DNA of 64,000 nt from Croceicoccus hydrothermalis. Its GTDB lineage: Bacteria; Pseudomonadota; Alphaproteobacteria; Sphingomonadales; Sphingomonadaceae. The stretch spans positions 1-64,000 of the forward strand of contig NZ_JAIQCI010000002.1 in the NCBI RefSeq assembly GCF_022378335.1, written 5' to 3'. Positions 27,844 through 36,845 of this stretch are shown here, in pieces (positions within the stretch are counted from its first letter, which is position 1; every line of letters begins with the position of its first letter). The notes under the pieces are model-generated. The model was not told the DNA's origin, ran no database searches, and worked only from the letters and a program-made list of their open reading frames with translations. Made by a program: the position numbers and the translations under genes.

Positions 27844-28392
27844 TTAGCGCGGGCCGGGCAATTCGTCCGGCGCGCGCACATCGACGAGCGTTTCCGCCTC
27901 GTCGATGGACATGTCGGATTTCGCGATCACGCTAAGCACCCCGTTCGTCTCCAGGATCACCCAGTTCGCATCCTCGAACCGGGTGATTCCCTTCTGACGC
28001 AGGGCACCGCGCAGCTCCTCGGGTGAAATGCGTGTGCGGCGCATCGCGTCCTCCAGCACGCGGCCCTTGTGCAGCAGCAGGGTCGGCGACGCCTCGGCCA
28101 GTTTCGAGACGATCCCGCCACGCAGTACCAGCAATGTCGTGGCATATTGCATGAGCCCCAGCACCACGATGCCCAGCACCGCATCGGCAAAGGAGATGTC
28201 GCGGCTCAATATGCCGGACGCCGCCAGCGCGCCGACAGTGACGGTGATGATCCAGTCGAAATTGTTCATCTGTCCCGTGGTCCGCTTGCCCAATATGCGG
28301 ACGAAGGCGACGACGCCGATAAAAAAGAACACGCCGCCCAAAGCCACCTCGGCAAGGCGGGGCCAGTCGCTGATCCAGTCGCTTGGTTCCAA
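27844..28392 (-). CDS. DUF421 (YetF-like) membrane protein
   Basis: This 182-residue protein has three N-terminal helices and the DUF421 hallmark FVRILGKRTTGQMNNFDWIITVTVG. A soluble YetF-type C-terminal domain (LHKGRVLEDAMRRTRISPEELRGALRQKGI ... VILETNGVLSVI) follows. Members are conserved, often linked to spore or envelope functions in other bacteria, but their molecular role is not established. It is a single gene converging on secF. Confidence 0.88.
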   Translation of the reverse strand: MEPSDWISDWPRLAEVALGGVFFFIGVVAFVRILGKRTTGQMNNFDWIITVTVGALAASGILSRDISFADAVLGIVVLGLMQYATTLLVLRGGIVSKLAEASPTLLLHKGRVLEDAMRRTRISPEELRGALRQKGITRFEDANWVILETNGVLSVIAKSDMSIDEAETLVDVRAPDELPGPR

Positions 28393-28446
28393 AATCGATC
28401 CGTCTCCTTCGCCATTGGGAACGGGCGTGGACCGGTTTGGGTCCGG

Positions 28447-28881
28447 TCAGTCGGCGCGCATCTCGCCGCGGGCGATGCGGTCTGCATCCGATCCCGGCGG
28501 CGCGTCGGGCAAAGCGTCGAAATCCACGATAAAGGCGGGCGGCGGGGCGTATCCGAATTTCGAGGTTATGCAGAATGCGAGGCATGGCGGCATGCCGTCG
28601 ACATCGACCACATCCGGAACGCCGAGGTTCCGCGCCTCTGGCGAGGTGGGGTTGCGCATGGTGAAGGATTCGACGCGCTGATCACGGACGATGGGCGCGC
28701 AAACGACGATTTCCTCGCCGCTCGACGGTTTGCACGGGGCGGGGGCGGGCGGGAGCGTCATCGCCTTTTGCCGGGCCAGCATCGCGTCGATATCGGCGGG
28801 CGCGCCCGGCGCAAGGACCGCGCCTGCTCCGCCGCTCCATAGCGCCAGTCCCGTGACGAACGCGGCGCGCCCTCCTTTCAC
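28447..28881 (-). CDS. Small exported protein of unknown function
   Basis: This protein of 144 residues starts at a GTG that overlaps the stop of the upstream HTH gene as GTGA. The N terminus is a signal peptide (AAFVTGLALWSGGAGAVLAPGAPA). The mature part has four Cys residues (APCKPSSGEEIVVCAP; PPCLAFCITSK), which could form two disulphides. I do not recognise the family. Translational coupling to the regulator suggests that the two work together or are at least co-expressed. Confidence 0.65.
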   Translation of the reverse strand: MKGGRAAFVTGLALWSGGAGAVLAPGAPADIDAMLARQKAMTLPPAPAPCKPSSGEEIVVCAPIVRDQRVESFTMRNPTSPEARNLGVPDVVDVDGMPPCLAFCITSKFGYAPPPAFIVDFDALPDAPPGSDADRIARGEMRAD

Positions 28882-29450
28882 AATTGGCGGACCAGCATCA
28901 CGGCGACCGCCACCCATGCGGGATTGGTCACGACCGTCTGCCGCTGCCCGACGCCGGTGGGCAGGATGGCGACCGATTGCCCATCGCGGTCGATCATCCG
29001 CCCGAACAGGAATCGCCCGCCGGGACGGGGGACAAGCACGTCGCGATTGATCGCGCGCGGCGTTTCCACCTCGTCCATCGCACGCAGCCAGACATGGTCG
29101 CCGGCGCGATATTCCCCGGCGCTCGCCGCGACTTCCATCACGGTAAGCTTCGCCTCGCCCAGCAGCGCGGCCGGCGCGATCGCCTCGCGCGGGGACGACA
29201 GTGGTTCGGCGCCGGTATCCGACAGGCGCGCCACCACCATCGTCGCCTCGCGCGATTCGCTCGTCAACAAGGCCTGCGGCTCCACCTTGAGCGCGGCGGC
29301 AATGCGATTGAGCCAGTCGATGGAAAGCGTGCGCATACCGGTTTCCAGCCGTCCGACGGTCTGCGGCGTGGTGGGCGGATCGCAACGTGTCGCGAGGTCG
29401 GCCAGGGTCAGTCCCTGTTGCTTGCGTATGGCGCGGATGCGATTGATCAT
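28878..29450 (-). CDS. XRE-family HTH regulator with S24-like C-terminal domain
   Basis: This 190-residue protein has a Cro/C1-type helix-turn-helix at residues 1-60 (IRAIRKQQGLTLADLATRCDPPTTPQTVGRLETGMRTL). Its C-terminal half has the shape of a LexA/S24 beta domain (AGEYRAGDHVWLRAM ... GGRFLFGRMI). I see no clear Ser-Lys catalytic pair, so autocleavage is doubtful. It is coupled by a 4-base GTGA overlap to a small exported protein. Its target is unknown. Confidence 0.8.
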   Translation of the reverse strand: MINRIRAIRKQQGLTLADLATRCDPPTTPQTVGRLETGMRTLSIDWLNRIAAALKVEPQALLTSESREATMVVARLSDTGAEPLSSPREAIAPAALLGEAKLTVMEVAASAGEYRAGDHVWLRAMDEVETPRAINRDVLVPRPGGRFLFGRMIDRDGQSVAILPTGVGQRQTVVTNPAWVAVAVMLVRQL

Positions 29451-29553
29451 GGCGTGGTCACTACCACCATGGCGACGAACCGCACAGGTTTTATTTTCCT
29501 ACAGCATTGAACCGGGCCCATTCCGTTCCCGCCGAACGAAAGGAAGACATCAC

Positions 29554-30030
29554 ATGGCAGCCGAATATGCGAATCGCGAACTCACGAGCGAGGGGCCGCG
29601 CCGCGCGGGCGAAGTCGGGCGCCGGGCGCGCGGCGTCACGGTAAACTTGCGCGAATCGCCGATTGCCTGGCTGCATTCGCGCGGCCATCTCGACGAGCGG
29701 CAATTCGATGCGGGCGAACGGCTCCGCGCCGATTACGAGCGGGCGCAGCTGGCTCCCTCCGTCACGATGAGCTGGGATCCGGTGCGGATCAAGGGAGGCG
29801 GCGACAATGGCCTGACGCCGGCGGAAAAACAGATGTCGGCCAAGCGCCGCTTTGACGAGGCAACAGCGGCCGCCGGGCCGGGGCTGTCCGATGTGTTGTG
29901 GCGCGTGGTGTGCGCGGGTGAAACGCTTCCCGATGCGGAAAAGGCGTTGGCCTGGCCCGCGCGGAGCGGGAAACTGGTGCTGAAACTCGCGCTCGACCGG
30001 GTGGCGGGCTATTACCGCATACCGGGCTGA
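29554..30030 (+). CDS. DUF6456 domain protein
   Basis: This 158-residue protein starts at an ATG with AAGGAAG upstream. It contains the DUF6456 hallmark SPIAWLHSRGHLDERQFDAGERLRADYERA and VTMSWD, then LSDVLWRVVCAGETLPDAEKALAWP and an end that looks like a helix-turn-helix (SGKLVLKLALDRVAGYY). The family is found in alphaproteobacteria and is probably DNA binding, but its role is not known to me. It converges on the ABC-F gene four bases away. Confidence 0.8.
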   Translation: MAAEYANRELTSEGPRRAGEVGRRARGVTVNLRESPIAWLHSRGHLDERQFDAGERLRADYERAQLAPSVTMSWDPVRIKGGGDNGLTPAEKQMSAKRRFDEATAAAGPGLSDVLWRVVCAGETLPDAEKALAWPARSGKLVLKLALDRVAGYYRIPG

Positions 30031-30034
30031 AACC

Positions 30035-31846
30035 TCAGCCCAGCGCTTCCACCTCTTCGGCAAGTTCGAGCCAGCGTTCCTCGGCTGCGTCCTTTTCCGC
30101 GCGCTTTTTGTCGAGCGCGGCGGTCAGCGCGGCGAAACGGTCCGGATCGCTGCTATAGAGGTCGGGGTCGGCGAGCGCGGCCTCGTCCTTCGCCATCGCT
30201 GCCTCGAGCGTCTCGATCCGCTGCGGGAGCAATTCGTAATCGCGCTGATCCTTGTAGGATAGCTTCGTCTTGCGCTGCGGCGGGGGTGGGGGCGGCGGGG
30301 TGGCGGTTTTCGCGGCCTTGGCCTGCCGGCTGCGATCCTCGCGCTTGGCTTCCCAATCGGCATAACCACCCACCACGATATCCACCGCGCCGCTTCCGTC
30401 GAGGCCGAGCGTGAGGTTCACCGTCCGGTCGAGAAAATCGCGATCGTGGCTGACGATGAGCACGGTGCCGTCGTAATCGGCGATGACCTCCTGCAACAAA
30501 TCGAGCGTTTCGAGATCGAGATCGTTGGTCGGCTCGTCGAGCACGAGCAGGTTCGAGGTCCGTGCAAATTCGCGGGCCAGCAACAGGCGCGATCGTTCCC
30601 CGCCCGACAGCGTGCCAACCTTCGCATCGGCAAGACCGGGATCAAACAGGAACTCCTTCAGATAGCCCTGAATATGCTTGCGCACCCCGCGCACGTCGAT
30701 CCAGTCACCCCCCTCGGCCAGCACGTCGCGCAGCCGCTTTTCATCGGACAGCAGGCTGCGTTGCTGGTCGATCATCACGCCCGACAGCGTCTTGGCCAGC
30801 GTGACCGTGCCGGTGTCCGGTTCGATCTCGCCGGTCAGCATTTTGAGCAGCGTGGTCTTTCCCGCGCCGTTGGAGCCGACGATGCCGATGCGGTCGCCAC
30901 GTTGGATCCGCAAATCGAAATTGCGGATGATCGTGCGGTCGCCATAGGATTTGGAGACGTTTTCGGCGGTGATGACGGCCTTCGTCTTCGTTCCGTCGGC
31001 GACGATGGCGAGCTTCGCCTGCCCCTGCGGCTGCACCATGGCGGCGCGGGTGGCGCGCATCTGGTGCAGCTTTTCGAGGCGGCCCTGATTGCGCTTGCGC
31101 CGGGCGGTGACCCCGCGTTCGAGCCAGTGCGCCTCGATCTTCAGCCGCGCATCCAGCCTTTGCGCCGCGCGGGCCTCGTCGGCGTAGACCTTTTCCTCCC
31201 ACGCTTCGTAGCCGCCGAAACCGACCTCGTTGCGGCGCAGGCTCTTGCGATCCAGCCACCATGTCGCGCGGGTCAGTCGGGTGAGAAAAGTGCGGTCGTG
31301 GCTGATCGTGACGAAGGCGCCCTTGTAGCGGTTGAGCCAGTCTTCGAGCCAGTCGATCGCGGCGAGGTCGAGATGGTTGGTCGGCTCGTCCAGAAGCAGC
31401 AGGTCCGGCTCCATCGCCAGCGCGCGCGCAATCGCGGCACGGCGCTTTTCGCCGCCGCTCGCGCTCGTCGCCTCGCGCTCCATGTCGATGCCGAGCTGAC
31501 CGGCGATGGCCTCCACCTCGTGGCGCTGCGGCGCGTCGTCCCCGCCCAGCGCATAATCCATGAGACAGGCGCAACCGGTGAAATCGGGCTCCTGCTCCAG
31601 CATGACGACGCGCGTGCCGGGCTGTATCGTGCGTTTGCCGCGGTCCGCCTCGATCTCCCCTGCGATAAGCTTGAGCAGCGTGGTCTTGCCCGCGCCGTTC
31701 CGCCCGATCAGCGCGAGCCGGTCGCGCGGCAGCACGTGCAGGTCGAGCCCGCCATTGCCGCCCGCCGCATCCGGGCCGCCGAACAGCCAGCCGCCCCCTT
31801 GTTGCAGGCCGAGGCCTTCCCAGCTTAAAATCGGTGCCTGTGCCAT
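30035..31846 (-). CDS. uup: ABC-F family ATPase, Uup-like
   Basis: This 603-residue cytosolic protein holds two ABC domains without membrane segments. The first has Walker A GRNGAGKTT, signature ASGGEKRR and Walker B LLLLDEPTNHLDL. The second has GSNGAGKTT, LSGGERSR and LLVLDEPTNDLDLE. A linker of charged helices lies between them, and a Pro-rich stretch followed by a C-terminal coiled coil (after YKDQRDYELLPQRIETLEAAM) fits the Uup branch. ABC-F proteins act at the ribosome; Uup also affects DNA recombination intermediates. I start at the ATG at 31846 rather than the upstream ATG at 31882, because the family begins there. Confidence 0.92.
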   Translation of the reverse strand: MAQAPILSWEGLGLQQGGGWLFGGPDAAGGNGGLDLHVLPRDRLALIGRNGAGKTTLLKLIAGEIEADRGKRTIQPGTRVVMLEQEPDFTGCACLMDYALGGDDAPQRHEVEAIAGQLGIDMEREATSASGGEKRRAAIARALAMEPDLLLLDEPTNHLDLAAIDWLEDWLNRYKGAFVTISHDRTFLTRLTRATWWLDRKSLRRNEVGFGGYEAWEEKVYADEARAAQRLDARLKIEAHWLERGVTARRKRNQGRLEKLHQMRATRAAMVQPQGQAKLAIVADGTKTKAVITAENVSKSYGDRTIIRNFDLRIQRGDRIGIVGSNGAGKTTLLKMLTGEIEPDTGTVTLAKTLSGVMIDQQRSLLSDEKRLRDVLAEGGDWIDVRGVRKHIQGYLKEFLFDPGLADAKVGTLSGGERSRLLLAREFARTSNLLVLDEPTNDLDLETLDLLQEVIADYDGTVLIVSHDRDFLDRTVNLTLGLDGSGAVDIVVGGYADWEAKREDRSRQAKAAKTATPPPPPPPQRKTKLSYKDQRDYELLPQRIETLEAAMAKDEAALADPDLYSSDPDRFAALTAALDKKRAEKDAAEERWLELAEEVEALG

Positions 31847-31952
31847 GCAGGTGCAGCTAATCGCGCCGTTCATCTTGCGCAAGCGGTGATCATGCTATCA
31901 TCATGGAGTCACGGTTTGATACGATGATATCGAACCATCCGTATTCTGGAGA

Positions 31953-32696
31953 ATGATGCTCATGCGCAAATCCGTTTTTCTGCTTGCCGCGCCCGCAATG
32001 GCTATTGCCGCCATATCGGGCGGCGCGATCTCCGCCCATGCCGCGGAGGTTCAGATGCAGGCCGGCGGCCCGGTCGTCGAACTGGGCGTGAGCGAGACCG
32101 TGCTTGCCGATCCCGACATGGCGACGGTGGGCGCAGGCGTTACCACCCGCGCGCCAAGCGCCAGCCAGGCGATGCAGGAGAATGCGCGCAAGATGGCCGC
32201 CGTTGTCGAACGGATCGCCGCGCTGGGCATTCCGGACGACCGCATTCAGACGACGGGCATCTCTCTCAACCCCCGCTATAATTACCGGAACGACGATGTG
32301 CCGCAGTTTCTGGGCTATGACGCGACCAATAATGTGCGGATCGAACTTCGCGATATGGAGCGGATCGGTGCGGTGCTCGACGCGCTGGTCGAGGCGGGCG
32401 CGACCAATCTTTCAGGTCCGGATTTCGGCCTTCGCGATCCCAAAGCGGCGCAGGCACAGGCCCGCCGCGCTGCGTTCGAACGCGGGATGAGCCAGGCGAC
32501 CGAGCTTGCGCGAATGGCTGGTTATACCGGTGTGCGTCTCCTCTCGGTCGAGGAGGCGGTGAGCGAGAATCGCCCGATGCAAAGGGACATGATCGTCGTC
32601 ACCGGCAGCCGTACGGAAGCCGCCAGCAGCCCCGTGAAACCGGGGCAGGTGGGCACGGATGTCATCCTGACCCTTAAATATGAAATGACGCGATAG
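31953..32696 (+). CDS. SIMPL-domain (DUF541) exported protein
   Basis: This protein of about 247 residues has a signal peptide (ending near SAHAAEV) and the SIMPL/DUF541 fold (VSETVLADPDMATVGAGVTTRAPSASQAMQENARKMAAVVERI ... DRIQTTGISLNPRYNY, then YTGVRLLSVEEAVSE). Such proteins are periplasmic and often linked to oxidative stress. Three Met codons crowd the start (31953, 31956, 31962). No other gene is closely coupled. Confidence 0.88.
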   Translation: MMLMRKSVFLLAAPAMAIAAISGGAISAHAAEVQMQAGGPVVELGVSETVLADPDMATVGAGVTTRAPSASQAMQENARKMAAVVERIAALGIPDDRIQTTGISLNPRYNYRNDDVPQFLGYDATNNVRIELRDMERIGAVLDALVEAGATNLSGPDFGLRDPKAAQAQARRAAFERGMSQATELARMAGYTGVRLLSVEEAVSENRPMQRDMIVVTGSRTEAASSPVKPGQVGTDVILTLKYEMTR

Positions 32697-32767
32697 GAAC
32701 CGGCACGACGCGGACGCGGAAATATTCAGATTGCGTTCAATGGCTTGATACTAACACGGCGACCATC

Positions 32768-33106
32768 ATGACAATTCGCACACCCCTTCGCCCCCGCCTC
32801 GCCATGCGCGCGCCCGTGGCCGCGGTGCTGGTCGCCGTGTCGTGCCTGTCGCTCACCGTCCCCGCCCATGCCGGGCAGGGAAAACGTGACGGGCAGGGCG
32901 AGGCCCGCCGCGAATTGCGCGCCGGCAACGTGCACACGCTGCGCGAGATCGAATCGCGGGTCCTGCCCCGGATGAAGGGGATGGATTATCTCGGCATGGA
33001 TGAGTTTTCGGCCAATACCTATCGGTTGAAATTCATACGCAACGGGCGCGTGGTGTTCGTGGATGTCGATGCGCGAACCGGGAATATCCTCAATATCATG
33101 CGCTGA
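32768..33106 (+). CDS. PepSY-like exported protein
   Basis: This 112-residue protein has an N-terminal signal peptide (VAAVLVAVSCLSLTVPAHAG) and a C-terminal PepSY-type module (FSANTYRLKFIRNGRVVFVDVDARTGNIL). It stands 122 bases upstream of a two-component system and on the same strand. PepSY proteins near two-component systems are common and often respond to envelope stress. Its binding partner is not known. Confidence 0.82.
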   Translation: MTIRTPLRPRLAMRAPVAAVLVAVSCLSLTVPAHAGQGKRDGQGEARRELRAGNVHTLREIESRVLPRMKGMDYLGMDEFSANTYRLKFIRNGRVVFVDVDARTGNILNIMR

Positions 33107-33228
33107 ACCCGGCGCGTTCCCGCGGCCTGGTGCGATGGCGCAATGCGCTTGACCGGACCTTTCCGCTCTTTCATCTGTTCATGTCACGAACCGCCCGCCT
33201 TTCGCGGGGGCATGAACGGGGAACATGC

Positions 33229-33906
33229 ATGCGTATCCTGATCGTCGAGGACGAACCCACTCTCGGTCAACAATTGAAGACCACGCTCGAGCAGACGGGC
33301 TATGCCGTGGATCTGTCGGTCGATGGCGAAGACGGGCATTTCATGGGTTCGACCGAGGAATATGACGCCGTCATCCTCGACCTTGGCCTGCCCGAAATCG
33401 ACGGGCTCACCGTGCTGGGCATGTGGCGCAAGGAGGGCAAGACCTTCCCCGTGCTCGTCCTCACCGCGCGTGACAGCTGGTCCGACAAGGTGGCAGGGCT
33501 CGACGCGGGCGCGGACGATTACCTCGCCAAGCCGTTTCAGACAGAGGAGCTTATCGCCCGGCTGCGCGCGCTGATCCGCCGGTCGACCGGCAATGCGACG
33601 AGCGAGCTGATCGCCGGCGATGTGCGGCTGGACACGCGTTCGGGCCGGGTCACGCTCGACGGGGAGCCGGTGAAACTCACCGCGCAGGAGTACAAGCTCC
33701 TGTCCTATCTCATGCATCACAAGGGCAAGGTCGTCAGCCGCACCGAACTGATCGAACATATCTATGATCAGGATTTCGACCGCGATTCCAATACCATCGA
33801 AGTGTTCGTGACCCGTATTCGCAAGAAGCTGGGCGCGGATGTCATCACCACGATCCGTGGCCTTGGCTACAGCCTCGACGATCCCGCCGACGCTCCGCGC
33901 GGGTAA
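33229..33906 (+). CDS. OmpR/PhoP-family response regulator
   Basis: This 225-residue regulator has a receiver domain (ILIVEDEP with acidic pocket, phosphoacceptor Asp in AVILDLGLPEIDG, TARDSW, and Lys in DDYLAKPF) and a winged-helix output domain (VKLTAQEYKLLSYLMHHKGKVVSRTELIEHIYD ... VTRIRKKL). I use the ATG at 33229; an in-frame ATG 33 codons upstream has no supporting family sequence. It overlaps the sensor kinase gene. Confidence 0.95.
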   Translation: MRILIVEDEPTLGQQLKTTLEQTGYAVDLSVDGEDGHFMGSTEEYDAVILDLGLPEIDGLTVLGMWRKEGKTFPVLVLTARDSWSDKVAGLDAGADDYLAKPFQTEELIARLRALIRRSTGNATSELIAGDVRLDTRSGRVTLDGEPVKLTAQEYKLLSYLMHHKGKVVSRTELIEHIYDQDFDRDSNTIEVFVTRIRKKLGADVITTIRGLGYSLDDPADAPRG

Positions 33907-35323
33907 GGGCGCGTCGGATCGCGCCGAAGGGCCGTCGGGCGATGCCTCCTCGGCCCTGACCGACACGCGTTCGCGGCCTGCGCGCGCGCATACGGGTTCG
34001 CTGTCGCGGCGCATGATGCTGATTGCGCTGGCGTGGATTTCGATCCTGCTGCTGGCGGGCGGGGTGGCGCTCGACCGGACACTCAATTCCTACGTCACGC
34101 GCAGTTTCGACGAACAGCTCGAATATATCCTGACCGCGATGGTCGCATCGGCCGAAATCGGGCCGGACGATGCGGTGTGGTTTTCGCGGCCCCTGGGGGA
34201 TCAGCGTTTCCTGGAGCCTGGGAGCGGGCTCTACTGGCAGATCGTTGGCGAAGGGCACGAGGATTACCTTTCGCGGTCCTTGTGGGACAGGCAATTGCCG
34301 GTACGCCAGACCGACAGCATGGAGCCGGTCATCTTCGATTCCGCCGCGTTCGAGAACGAACCGCTGCGCGTGATACAGCGGCCCATCATCCTTCCCGGCA
34401 GCGATACGACATGGTGGTTCACCGTGGCCGCATCGCGCGGCGAATTGAATGCGCAGATCGGGCGGGTGCGCTCGATCCTCATCTACAGCTTCGTCGTGCT
34501 GGGTTTCGGCCTCATCGTGATGGCCGCGTTGCAGACATGGCTCGGCCTTTCGCCCCTGCGCGGGGTCAGGCGCGCCATTCACCGCATCCGGGTCACCGGC
34601 GTGCCGCGCGTGGAGGAGCCGCTCCCGCTCGAGGTGCAGCCGATGGTGGATGAATTGAACGCATTGCTCGCCCATTCGCAGCGGCAGGCCGAGGAGGCGC
34701 GCACCCATGCCGGCAATCTCGCCCATGCGCTCAAGACGCCTCTTACGGTCGTCAACAATGCCGCCGCGGCGCGCGCGCCCGATCTCGACGCGGTGGTCAA
34801 GCGCGAGGCCGCGATCATGCGGCGGCAGGTCGATCATCACCTCGCCCGCGCCCGCGCGCTGGGCCGCAGGGTGAGCGGTCTGGCCCGCGCCGACGTGCGC
34901 GGCGCGGCCGACGCGGTGGAGCGGGCGGTGAGCCGGCTCTACCCCGACGTGCGGTTCGACATCGACGGCGCCGATAGCGCGATGGTCGCGCTCGAACGGC
35001 AGGATCTTGACGAATTGCTCGGAAATCTCGTCGAGAATGCCGCGAAATACGGCGGCGGCAGCGTGTTCGTCACCGTCGATGCGGTGCCCGATGGCAAGCT
35101 GTGCGAAATCTGGATCGAGGATGACGGCATGGGCATTCCCGATCCCGAACGTATCCGAATATTCGACCGGGGCGCCCGGCTCGACACGAATAAGCCGGGT
35201 ACGGGGCTCGGCCTTGCGATCGTGCGCGACGTGGTCGAAATCTATGGCGGTGAGGTCGCGCTGGAACAGAGCGAGGATCTTGGCGGGCTTCTCGTGCGGC
35301 TGGCCCTGCCGCGGGCGGGGTAG
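33839..35323 (+). CDS. Sensor histidine kinase, PhoQ-like
   Basis: This inner-membrane kinase has two membrane helices (about residues 60-80 and 211-231) around a periplasmic domain that could sense ligand. A HAMP-like linker, the H-box GNLAHALKTPLTVV, the N-box NLVENAAKYGG, and G-boxes DDGMGIP and GTGLGLAIV follow. The longest frame starts at 33839, overlapping the regulator by 68 bases. The Ala/Arg-rich first 55 residues look less like real coding sequence, so the true start may lie further in, perhaps near the ATG at 34013. Confidence 0.9.
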   Translation: MSSPRSVALATASTIPPTLRAGKGASDRAEGPSGDASSALTDTRSRPARAHTGSLSRRMMLIALAWISILLLAGGVALDRTLNSYVTRSFDEQLEYILTAMVASAEIGPDDAVWFSRPLGDQRFLEPGSGLYWQIVGEGHEDYLSRSLWDRQLPVRQTDSMEPVIFDSAAFENEPLRVIQRPIILPGSDTTWWFTVAASRGELNAQIGRVRSILIYSFVVLGFGLIVMAALQTWLGLSPLRGVRRAIHRIRVTGVPRVEEPLPLEVQPMVDELNALLAHSQRQAEEARTHAGNLAHALKTPLTVVNNAAAARAPDLDAVVKREAAIMRRQVDHHLARARALGRRVSGLARADVRGAADAVERAVSRLYPDVRFDIDGADSAMVALERQDLDELLGNLVENAAKYGGGSVFVTVDAVPDGKLCEIWIEDDGMGIPDPERIRIFDRGARLDTNKPGTGLGLAIVRDVVEIYGGEVALEQSEDLGGLLVRLALPRAG

Positions 35324-35348
35324 GTGCGCGGGTGCAGCTTACTGGCGC

Positions 35349-35681
35349 TTATTCGCCGCGCGCCTGCTGATGGTGGCGGATGACCTCGTCTATGATGAAG
35401 CGCAGGAATTTCTCGCTGAATTCCGGATCGAGATCGGCATCTTCGGCCAGCGCGCGCAGGCGGGCGATCTGCTTCTCCTCGCGCGCGGGGTCGGCGGGGG
35501 GTAACGCCGCCTTCGCCTTGAACGCGCCGACGGCCTGCGTGATGCGGAACCGTTCGGCCAGCATGTGCACGAGCGCGGCATCGATGTTGTCGATGCTGCG
35601 GCGATAGGCGGAAAGGACGTCCTTGGGCGAGCGGTCATCCTCGGCCTGCGCCTGTTTCGATGTCGGTTTCGATCCGGTCAT
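35349..35681 (-). CDS. Chorismate mutase (AroQ type)
   Basis: This 110-residue all-helical protein matches the AroQ chorismate mutase fold, with SIDNIDAALVHMLAERFRITQAVGAFKA and later EEKQIARLRALAEDADLDPEFSEKFLRFIIDEVIRHH. It converts chorismate to prephenate for Phe and Tyr synthesis. The start ATG at 35681 is chosen because the longer frame reads through non-family sequence. It overlaps none of its neighbours and is divergent from the polyprenyl synthase. Confidence 0.9.
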   Translation of the reverse strand: MTGSKPTSKQAQAEDDRSPKDVLSAYRRSIDNIDAALVHMLAERFRITQAVGAFKAKAALPPADPAREEKQIARLRALAEDADLDPEFSEKFLRFIIDEVIRHHQQARGE

Positions 35682-35827
35682 GGCATGCGTCTTACCAAGC
35701 CCTCGCCTGCTGGCAAGCGCATTGCGGCGGTGCCCGGTTGCGGAACGCCGCCGTTCCGGCGCGTTTCGTCTGGATATCGGCAACTTGTCTCTTGCTTTGG
35801 CGCGCTATCGCCCCCAAACGACGCTGC

Positions 35828-36838
35828 GTGAGCGCAACCGTGCACAAATTGACCCCCGGCGAACCGTCGCTGTCTCCGATTCTGGCGCTGACCGCCGATG
35901 GGATGAGCGGGGTGAACCGCATCATCCTCGACCGGATGCAGTCGAAGATTCCGTTGATTCCGGCATTGGCAGGCCATCTGATCGCGGGCGGGGGCAAGCG
36001 CATGCGCCCGATGTTGACACTCGCCAGTGCGGCGCTCCTCGAATACGAAGGGGTGCGCCATCACAAGCTCGCCGCCGCGGTCGAATTCATCCATACCGCG
36101 ACGCTGCTGCATGATGATGTCGTCGACAAATCCGACATGCGCCGGGGCAAGGATGCCGCAAATATCGTGTTCGGCAACCCTGCCGCCGTGCTGGTCGGGG
36201 ATTTCCTTTTCTCGCGCAGCTTCGAACTGATGGTCGAGGACGGCAGCCTCAAGGTGCTGAAAATCCTTTCGGGCGCGAGCGCGATCATCGCCGAGGGCGA
36301 GGTCGATCAGCTCACCGCCCAGCGCAAGGTGGAAACGGGCGAGGAACGCTATCTCCACATCGTCGGCGCGAAGACCGCCGCACTGTTCGCCGCCGCCTGC
36401 CGCATTGCCGCGGTCGTTGCCGAACGCGATCCGAAGGTGGAGCAGGCGCTCGACGATTACGGGCGAAATCTGGGCATCGCGTTTCAGTTGGCCGACGATG
36501 CCATCGATTACGATTCCGACGTCGGCGAATCGGGCAAGGACAAGGGCGACGATTTCCGCGATGGAAAGATGACGCTTCCCGTTATCCTCGCCTACGCGCG
36601 CGGCGACGCGAAGGAACGCGCATTCTGGCAGGATGCGATTCGGGGCAAGCGTAACGCGGACGAGGATCTTGCCCATGCCATCGCGCTCATCGCGAAACAT
36701 GACGCGGTGGCCGACACACGCGAACGCGCCCGCCATTTCGCCAATCGCGCCATCGATGCCATATCGGGCTTTCCCGCGAACGAGGCGCGCGCCGCGATGA
36801 TGGAGGCGGTGCAATTCGCGGTGGCCCGCCGCTATTGA
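35828..36838 (+). CDS. Polyprenyl diphosphate synthase (octaprenyl/decaprenyl type)
   Basis: This protein of 336 residues carries both Asp-rich motifs of trans-prenyltransferases: LLHDDVVDKSDMRRG and LADDAIDYDSD, with GGGKRMRPML ahead of the first. It makes the isoprenoid tail of ubiquinone. I start at the GTG at 35828 (VSATVHKLTP), the sequence at which the family begins. A longer frame to 35660 exists upstream. hrpB follows after 7 bases. Confidence 0.93.
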   Translation: MSATVHKLTPGEPSLSPILALTADGMSGVNRIILDRMQSKIPLIPALAGHLIAGGGKRMRPMLTLASAALLEYEGVRHHKLAAAVEFIHTATLLHDDVVDKSDMRRGKDAANIVFGNPAAVLVGDFLFSRSFELMVEDGSLKVLKILSGASAIIAEGEVDQLTAQRKVETGEERYLHIVGAKTAALFAAACRIAAVVAERDPKVEQALDDYGRNLGIAFQLADDAIDYDSDVGESGKDKGDDFRDGKMTLPVILAYARGDAKERAFWQDAIRGKRNADEDLAHAIALIAKHDAVADTRERARHFANRAIDAISGFPANEARAAMMEAVQFAVARRY

Positions 36839-36845
36839 CCCTGCG

